Shown piece by piece: positions 5,637 through 6,810 of a DNA stretch of 6,810 nucleotides. Position 1 is the stretch's first letter; each line of letters begins with the position of its first letter. Source of the DNA: Prevotella sp. UBA7551 (GTDB taxonomy: Bacteria; Bacteroidota; Bacteroidia; Bacteroidales; Bacteroidaceae); the NCBI GenBank assembly GCA_002479145.1, contig DLLX01000058.1:202-7011 (forward strand), in the 5' to 3' direction. The notes below the pieces were generated by a model, which was not told the DNA's origin, ran no database searches, and saw nothing but the letters and a program-made list of their open reading frames with translations. A program made the position numbers and the translations under genes.

Positions 5637-6810
5637 TCTGATTATTATCGGTGCAGGGCCAGGTGGCTATCATACTGCAGGATATGCTGCCAAGCACGGT
5701 CTGAAGGTGATTATCATTGAGAAGGGAGAGTTGGGTGGCACCTGTCTTAACGAGGGTTGCATTCCCACAAAGTGCTTTGCGCACGATGCCGATCTCTATC
5801 GCAATCCTTTGGTCGCCAAATGCGGGGGAGAGGTAGAGTTTAAACCTATCTTAGAACGCAAGAATCAGGTGGTAGCGCAGCTCGTGTCGGGTATCGGAAC
5901 ACTCCTATCACAGCCGGGCATTACACTGATGAAAGGTGAGGCACACTTCATCAATGCGCACACGGTGGAGATTGGCGAAGAGCAATATACGGCCAAAAAC
6001 ATCATGATAGCTACAGGTTCGCAGTCGAAGATTCTTCCTTTCATGCGCAATAACCCAAGCATAGGGAGCAATGTCATGACCTCAACAGAGCTGCTTAACA
6101 TCGATTATGTACCCAGACGCCTCTGCATTATAGGTGCGGGGGTGATCGGTATGGAGTTTGCTTCAGCATTCCAAACATTCGGCAGCGAGGTGACAGTGAT
6201 TGAATTTCTCAAGGAATGTTTGCCTCCAATTGATTCGGACATAGCCAAGCGTATGCGCAAGGCACTGGAAAAGCGTGGCATCAAGTTTTATATGCAAAGT
6301 GGTGTACAAGACATTCGCACCACAAAGGGGGCAGACGGCAACGACACAGCAGTAGTCACCTTCGAGCGTAAAGGACAGAGAGTAGAACTGGAGGCAGACG
6401 TAGTGCTTGTTGCCACAGGACGAGCCGCCTACATGGATAACCTGAATGTGGAAGCTGCAGGTGTCGCATTCGACCGCAAAGGTATCACAGTGGATGACAA
6501 TATGCAGACTAACGTGCCAGGAATTTATGCCATAGGCGACGTGAACGGACGCATGCTGCTGGCCCATGCTGCCGAGGCGCAAGGGCTGCGTGCGGTGAAT
6601 CACATCCTTGGCAAAGCTGACGGTATCCGTCTGGATGTTGTTCCGAGTGCTATCTTTACCTATCCTGAAGCGGCTTGTGTAGGTCCCACCGAAGACCAGC
6701 TAAAAGAGAATGGCACGGCTTATACTGTTCGCAAATCATTCTATCGCAGTAATGGCAAGGCCGTTGCCATGGAGGAGACAGAGGGGCTACTGAAATTGTT
6801 AGTCGGTGAT
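5623..6810 (+). CDS. lpdA: Dihydrolipoyl dehydrogenase (L-protein), C-terminus outside window
   Basis: 396 codons are open from the ATG at 5623 to the right edge. The family is usually ~450-470 residues, so some 55-75 are missing. The enzyme is an FAD disulfide oxidoreductase that reoxidises dihydrolipoyl-GcvH with NAD+. It begins MTTTDLIIIGAGPGGY, with the FAD dinucleotide motif at 10-15. Next come the redox-active disulfide GGTCLNEGCIPTK (C41 and C46), the ATG box IATGS, the NAD-binding GAGVIGMEFAS (171-181), the VATGR segment, and the second FAD motif YAIGDVNG (D306). The dimerisation domain starts at VPSAIFTYPEAACVG. The catalytic His-Glu pair lies beyond the edge and cannot be checked. 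There is no N-terminal lipoyl domain. The start overlaps the end of gcvPB by 14 bases with no ribosome site of its own, so coupled translation is likely. Operon position suggests an L-protein dedicated to glycine cleavage. Confidence 0.95.
   Translation, partial: MTTTDLIIIGAGPGGYHTAGYAAKHGLKVIIIEKGELGGTCLNEGCIPTKCFAHDADLYRNPLVAKCGGEVEFKPILERKNQVVAQLVSGIGTLLSQPGITLMKGEAHFINAHTVEIGEEQYTAKNIMIATGSQSKILPFMRNNPSIGSNVMTSTELLNIDYVPRRLCIIGAGVIGMEFASAFQTFGSEVTVIEFLKECLPPIDSDIAKRMRKALEKRGIKFYMQSGVQDIRTTKGADGNDTAVVTFERKGQRVELEADVVLVATGRAAYMDNLNVEAAGVAFDRKGITVDDNMQTNVPGIYAIGDVNGRMLLAHAAEAQGLRAVNHILGKADGIRLDVVPSAIFTYPEAACVGPTEDQLKENGTAYTVRKSFYRSNGKAVAMEETEGLLKLLVGD

Overview
The window most likely comes from a Bacteroidota genome, probably Prevotella or a close relative. 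The promoter ahead of gcvT matches the Bacteroidota pattern exactly (TTTG, 19-base spacer, TAnnTTTG). The kinase at the left edge has the 'HLDxKPxNIM' catalytic loop seen in many Bacteroidota Ser/Thr kinases. Two of the glycine cleavage genes lack a Shine-Dalgarno sequence. Genus-level placement is inference.

Layout: (1) Bases 1-561, minus strand, hold the N-terminal 187 codons of a Hanks-type Ser/Thr protein kinase whose 3' end lies beyond the left edge. (2) Bases 562-1161 are a 600-base divergent intergenic region. It carries a probable kinase promoter, a degenerate 22-base tandem repeat, small hairpins, and a textbook Bacteroidota promoter reading right. (3) Bases 1162-6810, plus strand, are a five-gene operon, gcvT-gcvH-gcvPA-gcvPB-lpdA, with lpdA cut by the right edge at codon 396.

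The operon encodes all four proteins of the glycine cleavage system. The two-subunit P-protein (GcvPA + GcvPB, with the PLP lysine on GcvPB) decarboxylates glycine and loads aminomethyl onto the lipoyl arm of GcvH. GcvT passes the one-carbon unit to tetrahydrofolate and releases ammonia. Lpd reoxidises the lipoyl arm with NAD+. All recognisable catalytic positions inside the window are intact, so the pathway looks functional.

I do not see a previously undescribed system; the window is mainly a well-known pathway. The most interesting structure is in the non-coding gaps. gcvH alone is bracketed by two ~95-base gaps, each with a strong stem-loop (an imperfect one before gcvH, a perfect 12-bp one after it). 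The gcvPA/gcvPB and gcvPB/lpdA junctions are tight or overlapping. This could set the level of H-protein, the shuttle subunit. The split P-protein and the repeat-bearing intergenic region are secondary points of interest.
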